From Microbulbifer elongatus (GTDB lineage Bacteria; Pseudomonadota; Gammaproteobacteria; Pseudomonadales; Cellvibrionaceae): 64,000 nt of DNA. The notes under the pieces are model-generated. The model made no database searches. It was not told the DNA's origin and saw only the letters and a list, made by a program, of their open reading frames with translations. The stretch spans positions 1,245,001 to 1,309,000 of the forward strand of contig NZ_CP088953.1 of NCBI RefSeq assembly GCF_021165935.1, given 5' to 3'. Numbering within the stretch: position 1 is the stretch's first letter; each line of letters opens with the position of its first letter. Position numbers and translations under genes: made by a program. This document shows, one piece after another, positions 9,443 to 18,595 of this stretch.

Positions 9443-10664
9443 GTTGTTGTCCTATCGCGAACTTATTGCGCTCGGCCCACTTGTGCCGCGCATGGCGCAC
9501 AAATACCGCATCCCAGCTTTTGCGGGCGGCATTCTGGCTGCGCCAATAGAGAATGAACTCCGGAACCAGCGAAAGCGCAAAGTCCCGATCAATTTCGCAC
9601 TGATTCAGCAGGTGCCCGAGGCAGTCACTGGAGGGTTGCCAGTTGCGGGAAATGGGCTTGGCTACCGGGTTCTTTTCAATTCCCTGGCAGTAGTAAGCCC
9701 ATTCCGTGCGTGCATACTCGATAAACTGTTCACCCCAGCGGGCACTGTGGCCGCCGCGCTCGAGCCATTTATAAATAAACTCTGGCAGCAATTCTGCGGC
9801 AAAGTTGGGGTTGATGGCCAGTCGGCGCAGTTGTTCCCAGGTATTCTCGCTAGGCTGCCAGTCCCGGGTCATGGGCTCAGGCTTACGCTTTTCGATAAAT
9901 GGCGTGTCCTGTTTTTCCCAGTCTTCTATCACCCAGTCATTGAACTCGAGATCCCATGACACGGATTGTTTGGCACTGTTGCGGTGGTACTCCACAAAGC
10001 GCTGCAGACAGCGCTGCACAAAGGTACTGGGTACGCCTTCGTCAGAAAGCTTGCGCAGAGTTTCTTCGCTGGGTCGCCAGTGATCGGGAAGCGGCTGCTT
10101 GCGCCCCTGGGTCGCGCGAAAGGATTCCCATTTATTCTTGACCTGCTTGAGAAACAGGGAGCCAAAGGAATGACGGCTCTCCCCGCGATCCCGCCAGTAG
10201 GTGACAAACTCCGGTAACTGTTCGCGAACGAAATGTTCCGGGACGCCCAGTTGGGCGATGCGCGCCATGGTTTCGCCGTCCGGCTGCCAGCTGGGCGAAA
10301 TGGTATTCGCTGCACGTGGTGCGGGGGGCTGCGCGGCGGCAGGTCGGCCGGCCGTCGCAGTGGTGGACAGCGAAAACTTGAGCATCGCACTGCTGCCGTA
10401 GGGGGCGGCCCCCAGCAGCAGGGCGCCCTGGTTGCGCAGGCTGGTGGATACCCGTTGAATATCTGCCGGCTCCCAGAACGGCAGCAACTGTTGCAGCTGT
10501 GTCCCGTCAGCGGTGTACCAGTCACGGCCCGAGTGTGACTCTACCGGCAGAAACGGTATCAGATCTCCCAGCGCACCCAGCAATACGGACTCCTCCAGAC
10601 CGAGCGTGGTGGCCAGAGTGGGAGAGATGACGAGGGGGCGTTCCGGGAGCAGGGGGTGTTTCAT
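9354..10664 (-). CDS. DnaT-like primosomal protein with four DnaT-type repeats
   Basis: A 436-residue protein. Residues 1-100 resemble a winged-helix domain. Residues 110-120 form an Ala/Pro-rich linker. Four copies of a ~60-residue module follow at about 122-181, 192-251, 265-324 and 337-397. Each starts with W(Q/R)P(S/D) and continues through a PEFxxYW-like helix to a terminal K/E-W. This matches the C-terminal single-stranded-DNA-binding domain of DnaT, which has one copy in the ~180-residue enterobacterial protein. The 3' end overlaps the replication-P-like gene, implying translational coupling. The probable role is multivalent ssDNA binding in helicase loading during replication restart. 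Confidence 0.82.
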   Translation of the reverse strand: MKHPLLPERPLVISPTLATTLGLEESVLLGALGDLIPFLPVESHSGRDWYTADGTQLQQLLPFWEPADIQRVSTSLRNQGALLLGAAPYGSSAMLKFSLSTTATAGRPAAAQPPAPRAANTISPSWQPDGETMARIAQLGVPEHFVREQLPEFVTYWRDRGESRHSFGSLFLKQVKNKWESFRATQGRKQPLPDHWRPSEETLRKLSDEGVPSTFVQRCLQRFVEYHRNSAKQSVSWDLEFNDWVIEDWEKQDTPFIEKRKPEPMTRDWQPSENTWEQLRRLAINPNFAAELLPEFIYKWLERGGHSARWGEQFIEYARTEWAYYCQGIEKNPVAKPISRNWQPSSDCLGHLLNQCEIDRDFALSLVPEFILYWRSQNAARKSWDAVFVRHARHKWAERNKFAIGQQHGKPQESGHSANQRTRDTSVWDIVTDTNW

Positions 10665-10793
10665 GGGCGCGATGATACCACCCGGGAGGGCGGCATCGGG
10701 AGAGCAATTGGCTCTGGTTTAGGATCGGGAGCTGTGACTCTAAGGTCGATTCAGCGCCCCGGGTCGATCCCCGAGGGCCGCGGCATGCTAGCC

Positions 10794-11444
10794 CTACCTG
10801 GCCGAAATGCGGTAGGCACAGCGGCGCGCGCCATCCAGCAGGTAGTCGCATCGCTCTACCTCTGCGTCAGGCAGACACTGGCGGAAAATCGCCAGTTCCG
10901 ATCGGCAAAAGCTGCGACACACGCGGGCCGCGGCGCAGATGGGACAGTGATTCTCCAGCAGCAGCCAGACACCACGCGCCTCTTGTAGAGCCTGGGCCAT
11001 ATATCCCTCGCTGTCGCGTAGTTGCGCCAGTTTGCGTACCCGGGCACCAAGGCTTGTGCAGCTCCCCAGCGCGGCGCGGTAGTCCGTCAGTGACTCGCTC
11101 TCCCGGCGGGCAATCAAGGCATCCAGCCCCTGTTCGCCGAAGACTTCCCGTACATTCTCGATCAGCTTTACGGTGAGGTCCCCGTGGCGGTCGGGAAACC
11201 GGTTCTGCGCCTTTTCTGTCAGCTCCCAGTAGCTGGCCGGGCGGCCGACTTTTTCCGCACGATCGAAACGCCGCAGGAGCCCCTGCTCTGCCAGTGCGTG
11301 CAAATGCTGGCGCGCCCCGACAGGGGTCATTGCCATGCTGTCAGCGATGCTGCGGGCGGAGAGTGGACCACGGGTTTTCAGCAGGTAGAGAATCTGTTCC
11401 CGGGAGTCGCTGCCGGCGAGCACTTCAGGTTTTTCAATACTCAT
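10794..11444 (-). CDS. SufR-like helix-turn-helix regulator with C-terminal Fe-S site
   Basis: A 216-residue regulator. The N-terminal winged HTH (about 15-75) reads REQILYLLKTRGPLSARSIA...VGARQHLHALAEQGLL, with the GRPASYWELT wing. The C-terminal region carries a cysteine cluster at 167, 170, 176, 180, 190, 199 and 209, as in SufR/COG2345-type repressors that sense iron-sulfur status or redox. The start codon overlaps the stop of the upstream MFS gene (ATGA), so the two are translationally coupled. No suf or isc genes are present, so the regulated gene is probably the MFS transporter itself. Confidence 0.83.
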   Translation of the reverse strand: MSIEKPEVLAGSDSREQILYLLKTRGPLSARSIADSMAMTPVGARQHLHALAEQGLLRRFDRAEKVGRPASYWELTEKAQNRFPDRHGDLTVKLIENVREVFGEQGLDALIARRESESLTDYRAALGSCTSLGARVRKLAQLRDSEGYMAQALQEARGVWLLLENHCPICAAARVCRSFCRSELAIFRQCLPDAEVERCDYLLDGARRCAYRISAR

Positions 11445-12679
11445 TGTGCATTCGCCTCCTGTGGCCAGGTTTCACTGTGGCGCTGGAGTCTTGCAAACCA
11501 GGCAGCACTGGCGATGCACAGCAGGCCGCCAAGTATCAATGTCCAGTGGCTGCCCAGCAAGGCCACACTGCTACCCAGTAGTGCAATGATGGTGCTTGTC
11601 AGACAGAAATTGGCGGTGAGCAATCCCATCACCCGGCCCTGTCCGAAGTGTTCAAAGCGCTCGGACATCATGGCCGGAAAGACCCCGTTCACCGTTGCGA
11701 TACCCACCCCGATCAGGACAAACAGCGCTGCGCTTCCCCGGGCGCTCGCCAGAGGCAGCAAGACCAGAATCAGCCCGAGCCCAAGTGCGCCCCTGAAAAC
11801 CAGGCGCTGAGTGCCGTAACGCCGTTTGAGCGCCGGTATGGCCACTACGCTGGTCGCAATCATCATGCCGGTGACCACCACCGTGTTCCAGGCGATCTGA
11901 TGGGGTGGGAACGCAAACTTCTCGACCAGCCAGAATGGATAAAACTCGTAGAATGCGTTCACCCCAAGAGTAAATAACAGGTTGAACAGGGCCAGTGCGC
12001 GTATTGCGGGTTCACGCCAGAGGGCAAGAGAATTTTTTGTGCGTACCAGCTGCACGAAACTGGTGTTGCCGTTTGTATTCAGGGGCTCGTCTGCCGGCAT
12101 CAGCAGGCGTGAGATAAGCGCGCAGGCGAAAACAGCCAGCGCGCCAGCCCAGAACACGGTGGCTGGACCGGCAGCCGCCAGGTACCCCCCGGTAAGTGGA
12201 CCCAGCAACCATCCGGCGTAGGCGCAAGCCATCGCCAGTGATAGGGCCCGTGTACGGTCAATGGCCGGGTGGAGGTCTGCTGCCATGGCGCGGGCGATGG
12301 CGATATTGCCTTCGCAGAGGCCGGTGATAAAGCGTGCCACGGCAAACAGCGCATAATTCTCCCAGCGCAGTGCGAGGGCCGACAGCGCATAGCCTGCTGC
12401 GGCCAGCACCAGAGTAATGACCAGCGTGCGTCGGCGACCATACTGATCGGACAGTGCGCCGATCACACTGCTGCCAAGCAGCAGCCCCAGGGGAAAGAGT
12501 GCCAGAAGAACCCCCAGCAGCAATTTCGGTGGCAGCCCCATAAATCGGGTCAGTGCGTTTTCCGGGCCATCCAGAAACAGTGGCGCGAGTACTGGATAAG
12601 GCAGTGCAATGCCGGCGGTCCCGATTGTGGTAACGAGCAGGACCGCGAACAGAGTGGTTTTGGGAGAGAGCTTGGGCAT
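11441..12679 (-). CDS. MFS transporter (drug/metabolite exporter type)
   Basis: A 412-residue protein with about twelve hydrophobic segments. The major facilitator signature between helices 2 and 3 reads GALSDQYGRRRTLVI, and the motif-C-like stretch in helix 5 (AYAGWLLGPLTGGYLA) is typical of antiporters. Closest in style to TetA-like exporters. It is the first gene of a two-gene unit with the Fe-S regulator and faces the ArsP-like permease across a 177-base divergent promoter region. Substrate unknown; a metal complex or siderophore is possible from context only. Confidence 0.88.
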   Translation of the reverse strand: MPKLSPKTTLFAVLLVTTIGTAGIALPYPVLAPLFLDGPENALTRFMGLPPKLLLGVLLALFPLGLLLGSSVIGALSDQYGRRRTLVITLVLAAAGYALSALALRWENYALFAVARFITGLCEGNIAIARAMAADLHPAIDRTRALSLAMACAYAGWLLGPLTGGYLAAAGPATVFWAGALAVFACALISRLLMPADEPLNTNGNTSFVQLVRTKNSLALWREPAIRALALFNLLFTLGVNAFYEFYPFWLVEKFAFPPHQIAWNTVVVTGMMIATSVVAIPALKRRYGTQRLVFRGALGLGLILVLLPLASARGSAALFVLIGVGIATVNGVFPAMMSERFEHFGQGRVMGLLTANFCLTSTIIALLGSSVALLGSHWTLILGGLLCIASAAWFARLQRHSETWPQEANAQ

Positions 12680-12856
12680 GGGAATAAGATAAGTAAATTA
12701 TTTCTTTAAATAGTAGCAGGGGCGAGAATAAAGAAACTGATTACTTTTCTATTGTGTTGATAGCGGTATGCAATGCCTCGGGGGGCGATGTCACAGCCGC
12801 TATGCTGTCTGTCAGATCAGACGTTTCGAAGTCGCACACACAGGAGTGAACACATC
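12680..12856. promoter_or_regulatory. Divergent promoter region, MFS and permease genes
   Basis: This AT-rich gap (for example 12688-12715 and 12735-12765) separates divergently transcribed genes and must hold both promoters. I cannot define -35/-10 elements or an operator with confidence. Confidence 0.4.
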
Positions 12857-14059
12857 GTGAGCACTTTTCTGGAAGCCTGGCACCAGGCCGCCGTTACCAC
12901 CCTCGGACTGTTCTGGATGGCCTTCTGGGCCTTCGCGCTGGGATATCTGATCAGCAGCATGATCCAGGTGTTCGTGACCCGCGAGCGCATGCGGCAGAGC
13001 ATGGGTAGCGCGGGGGCAAAAAGTGTTGGTCTGGCGACTCTGTTCGGTTTTATTTCCAGTTCCTGCTCCTTCGCCGCACTGGCCACCACCCGCGCACTGT
13101 TTGCCAAGGGGGCGGGACTGGTGCCCTCTCTCGCTTTTCTGCTGGCATCCACCAATCTGGTGGTGGAGCTGGGGATCGTAATCGCGGTTTTCCTCGGTTG
13201 GCAGTTTGTTGTGGGCGAGTATGTGGGTGGGGTGCTGCTGATCTTATTGATGTGGATACTTGTGCGACTCACGCGCCCTAAAAAACTGATCGAGACGGCC
13301 AGACAAACCGCGCGGCAGGCAGAAGAGAGTGACGATGACAGCGGAGCAATCCCGGACTGGCGCAGACTGATCCGCAGCCGGGAAGGCTGGCAACGGGTCG
13401 CAAATCGGTTTGTCATGGAATGGAAGATGGTGTGGAAAGACGTCACCATCGGATTCACTGTTGCGGGTATTATCGCGAGCTTCGTGCCAAAGACGTTTTT
13501 TCAGGCGTTGTTTATCGGCGCTGGGGACAGTGAGCCCGCGTTCTGGCAGGTACTCGTACAATGTCTGGTGGGGCCGATTGCCGCGTTTTTTACCTTTATC
13601 GGTTCTATGGGAAACATTCCTCTGGCTGCGGTACTGTTTGATAATGGCGTTGCATTCGCAGGTATCATGGCGTTTATCTTCAGCGATCTGGTGGTGTTGC
13701 CGGTGCTGCGGATTCAGGCTCGCTACTACGGCTGGAAAATGGCCCTTTATATTCTGGCGATATTTCTCTGTATTCTGGTCGCTACCGCAATGCTGCTGCA
13801 CTACGGCTTTATCGCACTGGATATTTTGCCTGATGCCGCCAGTGGTAAAAGCGTTACAGATCGCGACTACTTCAAGTTGGACTACACCTTTTTCCTGAAC
13901 GTCAGCTTTCTGCTGCTGAGTATTTTTCTGTTTGTATGGCGGGTAAAATCCAGGGGTTTCCCCACATTAAATACCGATAAACTCAGCGAGATAGTATTGC
14001 TGGTGCTCGCGATGCTGGCATTGCTCTGGCTGCTGGTGGGTAGTCTGCTGCCGGTGTGA
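12857..14059 (+). CDS. UPF0718/ArsP-type membrane permease
   Basis: A polytopic membrane protein of about 400 residues from the permease family PF03773 (DUF318), which includes the organoarsenical exporter ArsP. It has the family motif FGFISSSCSFAALATTRALF near the first conserved helices and a second copy-like motif (IGSMGNIPLAAVLFDNGVAFAG) in the other half. I chose the GTG at 12857 (AGGAGTG 8 bases upstream) rather than an in-frame ATG at 12773; the extra 28 residues look non-native. It is followed 60 bases later by the CopA ATPase gene, so it is probably part of a metal-export operon. Copper as substrate is an inference from neighbours. Confidence 0.85.
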   Translation: MSTFLEAWHQAAVTTLGLFWMAFWAFALGYLISSMIQVFVTRERMRQSMGSAGAKSVGLATLFGFISSSCSFAALATTRALFAKGAGLVPSLAFLLASTNLVVELGIVIAVFLGWQFVVGEYVGGVLLILLMWILVRLTRPKKLIETARQTARQAEESDDDSGAIPDWRRLIRSREGWQRVANRFVMEWKMVWKDVTIGFTVAGIIASFVPKTFFQALFIGAGDSEPAFWQVLVQCLVGPIAAFFTFIGSMGNIPLAAVLFDNGVAFAGIMAFIFSDLVVLPVLRIQARYYGWKMALYILAIFLCILVATAMLLHYGFIALDILPDAASGKSVTDRDYFKLDYTFFLNVSFLLLSIFLFVWRVKSRGFPTLNTDKLSEIVLLVLAMLALLWLLVGSLLPV

Positions 14060-14119
14060 ATCGTCATGCCCTGGCAGCCCGATTTTATCATGAACAAAAC
14101 GATCACCCTGGGTACCTGA

Positions 14120-16384
14120 ATGAGCCAGAGAGCCGCCTCACCGCAAACGTTTCGCCTGCAAGGGGTCAGTTGTGCGGGCTGTGTGAAAAAGATTGAGTCC
14201 GCTCTGAACGAAGTGGCCGGCGTCGAAGAGGCGCGGGTAAACCTGGGCGACAAAACCCTGCTGGTTCACGGCCCGGTGAATGCGCAGGCCTGTATCCGAG
14301 CGGTGGAATCCGCCGGCTACGGCGCAGAAGTGGCACAGGCGAGTGCGCGGGAACTGCGCGAACAACAGCGAGAGGAAGAACACCGCCATTACCGGCATTT
14401 ACTCTGGCGTGCGGGCATTGCCCTGGGGTTGGGTGTACCGCTGATGGTCTGGGGGCTGATTACCGGCGAGATGGGCGTACACAGCAGCGTGCAGCAGTTC
14501 GCCTGGGGGACCGTTGGTCTGGTGACCCTTGGGGTACTCATGTTCTGCGGCGGGCACTTCTTTAGCGGGGCATGGCGCGCATTGCTCCATCACAGTGCCA
14601 CCATGGATACGCTGGTGGCGCTGGGCACTGGCACCGCCTGGCTGTTCTCAATGCTGGTTGTTTTATTGCCGCAATTACTGCCGGAATCCGCGCGCCATGT
14701 CTATTTCGAGGCCAGCGCCATGATCATTGGTCTGATCAACCTCGGTCAGGCTCTGGAAGTGCGCGCTCGCGGTAAGACCAGTGCGGCAGTGGAAAAGCTC
14801 CTGGAGCTGCAGGACACCAGTGCACGTGTGATTCGAAGCGGAAAAGAGGTGGATATCCCCATCGCGCAGGTCCAGGTCGGCGACCGGTTGCGCGTGCGTC
14901 CGGGTGAAAAAATTCCAGTAGATGGCCGAGTGGTCGATGGAGAAAGCCTTGTGGATGAGTCCATGCTTACCGGCGAACCGGTGCCGGTAAGCAAAGCGGC
15001 GGGGGATGCGCTCAGCGCCGGTACGCTGAATAAAAACGGCAGCCTCGTATTGAGCGCGGAAAAAGTGGGCGCGGAAACCCGTCTGTCGCAGATCATTGAG
15101 ATGGTCAAAAACGCCCAGAGTTCGCGGGTTCCCATCGCGCGACTGGCGGACACTATCTCCGCGATCTTCGTACCCACGGTCATGGTTATCGCAGTGGCGG
15201 CCGCGCTGATCTGGTACAACTTTGGCCCCGACCCCAAGGTCGCCCACATGCTGGTGGTACTCACCTCGGTGCTGATTATCGCCTGCCCGTGTGCGCTGGG
15301 CCTCGCCACGCCCATGTCGGTGATGGTTGGGGTGGGCAAGGGCGCGGAAAACGGCGTACTGGTGCGCAATGGCAAGGCGCTGCAGCAGGCAACGGACCTG
15401 GACACCCTGGTGGTGGATAAGACTGGCACCCTTACCGAAGGCGCACCGAAACTGACGGATATCGAAAGTGAAGGTGATGAAGACGAACTGCTACAGCGAC
15501 TGGCGAACCTGGAAAGCCACTCCGAACATCCGCTGGCGGAAGCGATTGTCACTGCGGCCAAAGCGAAAAACCTGCCGTTGGGTGAGGTAAACAATTTTGA
15601 AGCGATTACTGCCCACGGAGTGCGCGGCGACGTCGATGGTAAAACCATTCTGCTGGGTAATCGCAAACTGATACAGCGCGAGGGCATTGAAACCGGACCG
15701 TGGCCAGAAAAAGCAGAAGCGCTTGCCGCACAGGGGCGCACCGCCATGTATGCAGCAGTGGATGGGGCCATGGCCGGTGTGATCGCGGTGGCCGATCCTG
15801 TTCGCCACGATGCGCAAGCGGCAGTAAAGCGTTTGCAGGAACTCGGCCTGCGTATCGAAATGCTGACCGGTGACAACAAGGCAACGGCAGAAGCGGTCGC
15901 TAGGCAGCTGGGGATTGAGCATGTACATGCGGATCTGCTGCCCGAAGACAAGGAAACAATCGTCGCTGATCTGCAAAAGGGTGGCGCCAGAGTGGGAATG
16001 GCCGGCGATGGTATCAACGATGCGCCTGCACTGGCGCGTGCCGATGTGGGCTTCGCCATGGGAGCCGGTACCGATGTGGCGATTGAATCTGCCGATGTCA
16101 CCCTGATGCGCTCGTCGCTGCATGGAGTGGCCGATGCGGTGGAGTTATCCCGCGCGACCCTGCGCAATATCAAACAGAACCTGTTCGGCGCATTTATTTA
16201 CAACACCCTGGGAATCCCCATCGCTGCCGGTGTGCTTTACCCGATCACCGGCATGCTGCTGAGCCCGGTAATTGCCGGTGCGGCCATGGCGTTTTCCTCG
16301 GTGACGGTGGTGAGTAATGCCAATCGGCTGCGGTTGTTCAGACCGTCCCAGGATTCGGCGAAATCCAACGGAGGTGATGCCTAG
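14120..16384 (+). CDS. copA: Copper-exporting P1B-type ATPase
   Basis: A 754-residue heavy-metal ATPase. It has one N-terminal HMA domain with the metal-binding GVSCAGC (Cys18 and Cys21), eight predicted membrane helices, the actuator loop MLTGEP, and the translocation motif CPC at about 389-391, typical of Cu+. The phosphorylation motif DKTGT (Asp433), the SEHP nucleotide-site motif and the [10 protein letters not shown] hinge are all intact. It pumps Cu+ from cytoplasm to periplasm. Its stop shares a base with the start of the cupredoxin gene, so the two are translationally coupled. Confidence 0.95.
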   Translation: MSQRAASPQTFRLQGVSCAGCVKKIESALNEVAGVEEARVNLGDKTLLVHGPVNAQACIRAVESAGYGAEVAQASARELREQQREEEHRHYRHLLWRAGIALGLGVPLMVWGLITGEMGVHSSVQQFAWGTVGLVTLGVLMFCGGHFFSGAWRALLHHSATMDTLVALGTGTAWLFSMLVVLLPQLLPESARHVYFEASAMIIGLINLGQALEVRARGKTSAAVEKLLELQDTSARVIRSGKEVDIPIAQVQVGDRLRVRPGEKIPVDGRVVDGESLVDESMLTGEPVPVSKAAGDALSAGTLNKNGSLVLSAEKVGAETRLSQIIEMVKNAQSSRVPIARLADTISAIFVPTVMVIAVAAALIWYNFGPDPKVAHMLVVLTSVLIIACPCALGLATPMSVMVGVGKGAENGVLVRNGKALQQATDLDTLVVDKTGTLTEGAPKLTDIESEGDEDELLQRLANLESHSEHPLAEAIVTAAKAKNLPLGEVNNFEAITAHGVRGDVDGKTILLGNRKLIQREGIETGPWPEKAEALAAQGRTAMYAAVDGAMAGVIAVADPVRHDAQAAVKRLQELGLRIEMLTGDNKATAEAVARQLGIEHVHADLLPEDKETIVADLQKGGARVGMAGDGINDAPALARADVGFAMGAGTDVAIESADVTLMRSSLHGVADAVELSRATLRNIKQNLFGAFIYNTLGIPIAAGVLYPITGMLLSPVIAGAAMAFSSVTVVSNANRLRLFRPSQDSAKSNGGDA

Positions 16385-16752
16385 TGGAATCCGTACTGAT
16401 TAATTTTCTCGGACTGGCCGCTATCGCATGTACCCTGTGGTGGTTCTGGTTGGCACCAAAGCAGCAAAAATCGCAGGCGGCTGAAGCCAGTGAAACACTG
16501 GAAATCCTGGTCAAGGACGGTGTTTACGAACCGGAGTGGGTGCGGGTGGCCGCCGGCAAAGAAACCCTGCTGCATTTCCGGCGGGAGGATACGTCGCCCT
16601 GCGCCGAATGGGTATTGTTTCCCGACCTTGAAGTGAGTGCGCAGTTGGCGGTGGATAAAGTCACCCAAGTAAAAATCCCCGCGGCGGACGCGGGGGAATA
16701 TCCGTTTCACTGCCAGATGCAGATGTATCGCGGCACGTTGGTTGCGGAGTAA
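16384..16752 (+). CDS. Membrane-anchored cupredoxin-like copper chaperone (CupA-like)
   Basis: A 122-residue protein starting with GTG that shares one base with the copA stop codon. One N-terminal membrane helix (about 5-23) is followed by a cupredoxin fold. Candidate copper ligands are Cys73 (SPCAEWVLFP) and Cys110, Met112 and Met114 (FHCQMQMYRG). The pattern and spacing match the binuclear Cu(I) site of streptococcal CupA, a 123-residue membrane cupredoxin encoded beside CopA that hands copper to the ATPase. I infer the same role here. Confidence 0.85.
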   Translation: MESVLINFLGLAAIACTLWWFWLAPKQQKSQAAEASETLEILVKDGVYEPEWVRVAAGKETLLHFRREDTSPCAEWVLFPDLEVSAQLAVDKVTQVKIPAADAGEYPFHCQMQMYRGTLVAE

Positions 16753-16761
16753 AACGCGGGA

Positions 16762-17400
16762 TCAGGCGGCGTAGTGACTGAGAAATAACGCCGCCGTGCG
16801 CTCCGCCAGTTCGGCGCGCTCTTGTGGTGTGAGCAGTGGGCTGACCTGCATCAACTGGGGCCAGAAACAGCTGCCCTTGATCAGGCTGTGAATTTGCTTG
16901 CTGCCGATTTCAATGTCCAGGTTCTGCAGGCGCCCGTCGGCAGTGGCCGCCTTGAGCCAGCGCATGATACCCGTCTCAATGGCCGAGAACTTTTCCATCT
17001 GCTCGCGCAGCGCTTCCGGCTGATGGAAAAAGTGGTCGAAGGCGACGCGGTTCAGTTCGATATATTCGCGACTACAGATTACCCTTACTTCAGCCTCGAT
17101 CAGTTTGCACAGTTGCAGTTTTAAATCGGTATCGGCCTCGTAAACCCCGTCGGCACACTGGGTGGCCTGCTGCCAGAGTTCGCCCATCAGCGTAATGATC
17201 AGCGCTTCTTTGCTGGCGAAGTGGTTGTACACGGTGCGCTTCGAGACTTCCGCCAGCGCGGCCAGTTCGTCCATGCTGGTGTTGTGTACCCCGCGCTCCT
17301 GAAACGCCCGCTTGGCAGCCTGCAGAATTGCCTGGCGCTTCAGTTCACTTCTTGTGGGTTTCTTCTCGGTCATCTGACCCTCTGGTCTCACATCGCTCAA
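16762..17400 (-). CDS. TetR/AcrR family transcriptional regulator
   Basis: A 212-residue repressor. The N-terminal HTH (about 22-70) reads RQAILQAAKRAFQERGVHNTSMDELAALAEVSKRTVYNHFASKEAL. The C-terminal ligand domain resembles the AefR-like TetR group. Met10 (MTEKKPTRS) is an alternative start. It is divergent from the metallo-hydrolase gene, and the 100-base gap contains two copies of a conserved sequence that are good operator candidates. The usual logic would be repression of the divergent gene and itself. It converges with the copper operon, leaving only 9 bases between stops. Confidence 0.92.
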   Translation of the reverse strand: MSDVRPEGQMTEKKPTRSELKRQAILQAAKRAFQERGVHNTSMDELAALAEVSKRTVYNHFASKEALIITLMGELWQQATQCADGVYEADTDLKLQLCKLIEAEVRVICSREYIELNRVAFDHFFHQPEALREQMEKFSAIETGIMRWLKAATADGRLQNLDIEIGSKQIHSLIKGSCFWPQLMQVSPLLTPQERAELAERTAALFLSHYAA

Positions 17401-17420
17401 CTCGGCTTGAGAGGGATTTT

Positions 17421-17481
17421 ACACTAGGCAGTTTACTTTTTGCGATTCCGGATTACACTACACTGTATAGTTTACTTTTTG
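17421..17481. promoter_or_regulatory. Tandem direct repeats, probable TetR operator
   Basis: Two 22-base copies at 17421-17442 and 17460-17481 match at 18 positions. Each begins ACACT and ends AGTTTACTTTTTG. They are spaced 39 bases start to start, between the divergent TetR and metallo-hydrolase genes. The spacing and location fit a regulator binding site, though the units are direct rather than inverted repeats. Confidence 0.55.
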
Positions 17482-17500
17482 GGTTGATCCTCATTTCATC

Positions 17501-18595
17501 ATGAAAGCGCATTGGTTGGTAATTACAGGGGTAATCGTTATGGCTGTCAGTCTGTTCAAAGGCTGTTCCTCCGCACCGCAGAAGTTTTACAGCCCGGGCA
17601 TGGATGCCAGTGCCGGGGCGAGCAACCTGTGGGAAATCACCAAGATGTATCTGCGCGCGGAACGCAAAGCGCCCACACCCACTGCGCCGCTCCCCATGCG
17701 AGACATTTCCGTGGCGGAACTGGCCGAGCCGGAATCGGAAGCGAAGGTTTATCGATTGGGGCATTCCAGTGTGTTGATCCGTATGGACGGTGAAACGGTG
17801 CTTGCCGATCCCGTATTCAGTGAGCGCGCATCGCCGATGCAGTGGGCGGGCCCCAGGCGTTTTCACCCGCTGCCGTTTGAACTGTCGTCGCTACCGCAGA
17901 TCGCGGCGGTGGTGATCAGTCATGATCATTACGACCACCTGGACAAGGCCAGCATTCTGGCGTTGGATGAAAAAGTCGGTCAGTACCTGGTGCCGTTGAA
18001 AGTGGGCGATCACCTGCGCCGCTGGGGAATTGCTGATGGCAAAATTGTCGAGCTCGACTGGTGGCAATCACACACCGTCGGCACACTGAGATTTACCGCT
18101 ACCCCGGCCCAGCATTTTTCCGGGCGCAGTCTGGGGGACCGGGATGAAACCCTCTGGGCCGGTTGGGCGATCGCCGGGCGGGATACCAATATTTTCTTCA
18201 GTGGCGACAGTGGTTACTTTGACGGGTTTCGAGAAATCGGCGAACGGCTGGGGCCATTTGATCTGACCCTGATCGAAACCGGCGCCTACAACGACTTGTG
18301 GAGCAAGATCCATATGCTGCCGGAGCAGAGTGTGCAGGCCCATCAGGACCTGCGTGGCCGGGCGATGATTCCCATCCACAACAGCACCTTCGACCTGGCC
18401 CTGCACGACTGGTTCGAGCCGATGGAGCGCGCCGCGGCCGCGGCCTGGGAGAAGAGCGTGCGGATGATTACTCCGGTAATTGGTGCGCCGGTTGCGATCA
18501 AGAATCCTCAGGTGATGGATTACTGGTGGCAGGAAGTTATGGCACCAGAGTCCTCCCCGATGCCACCTGAAAACGGATCAGAACCAGGCATGTAG
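17501..18595 (+). CDS. MBL-fold metallo-hydrolase (NAPE-PLD/UlaG-like)
   Basis: A 364-residue metallo-beta-lactamase-fold protein. It starts with a hydrophobic segment ending in GCSS, which may be a signal anchor or weak lipobox. The metal motif HDHYDH is at 141-146. Further ligands are expected at TPAQHFSGR, GDSGYFDGF and MIPIHNSTF. The order of motifs and the region around WAGPRRFHPLP match the N-acyl-phosphatidylethanolamine phospholipase D-like branch. The substrate is unknown. It is divergent from a TetR regulator. Its 3' end overlaps the convergent copB gene by 18 bases. Confidence 0.87.
   Translation: MKAHWLVITGVIVMAVSLFKGCSSAPQKFYSPGMDASAGASNLWEITKMYLRAERKAPTPTAPLPMRDISVAELAEPESEAKVYRLGHSSVLIRMDGETVLADPVFSERASPMQWAGPRRFHPLPFELSSLPQIAAVVISHDHYDHLDKASILALDEKVGQYLVPLKVGDHLRRWGIADGKIVELDWWQSHTVGTLRFTATPAQHFSGRSLGDRDETLWAGWAIAGRDTNIFFSGDSGYFDGFREIGERLGPFDLTLIETGAYNDLWSKIHMLPEQSVQAHQDLRGRAMIPIHNSTFDLALHDWFEPMERAAAAAWEKSVRMITPVIGAPVAIKNPQVMDYWWQEVMAPESSPMPPENGSEPGM

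Noticed and set aside
14746..16173. A 475-codon minus-strand frame inside the copA ATPase gene.
   Set aside because: Ser/Ala/Arg-rich shadow of a well-conserved ATPase on the other strand.
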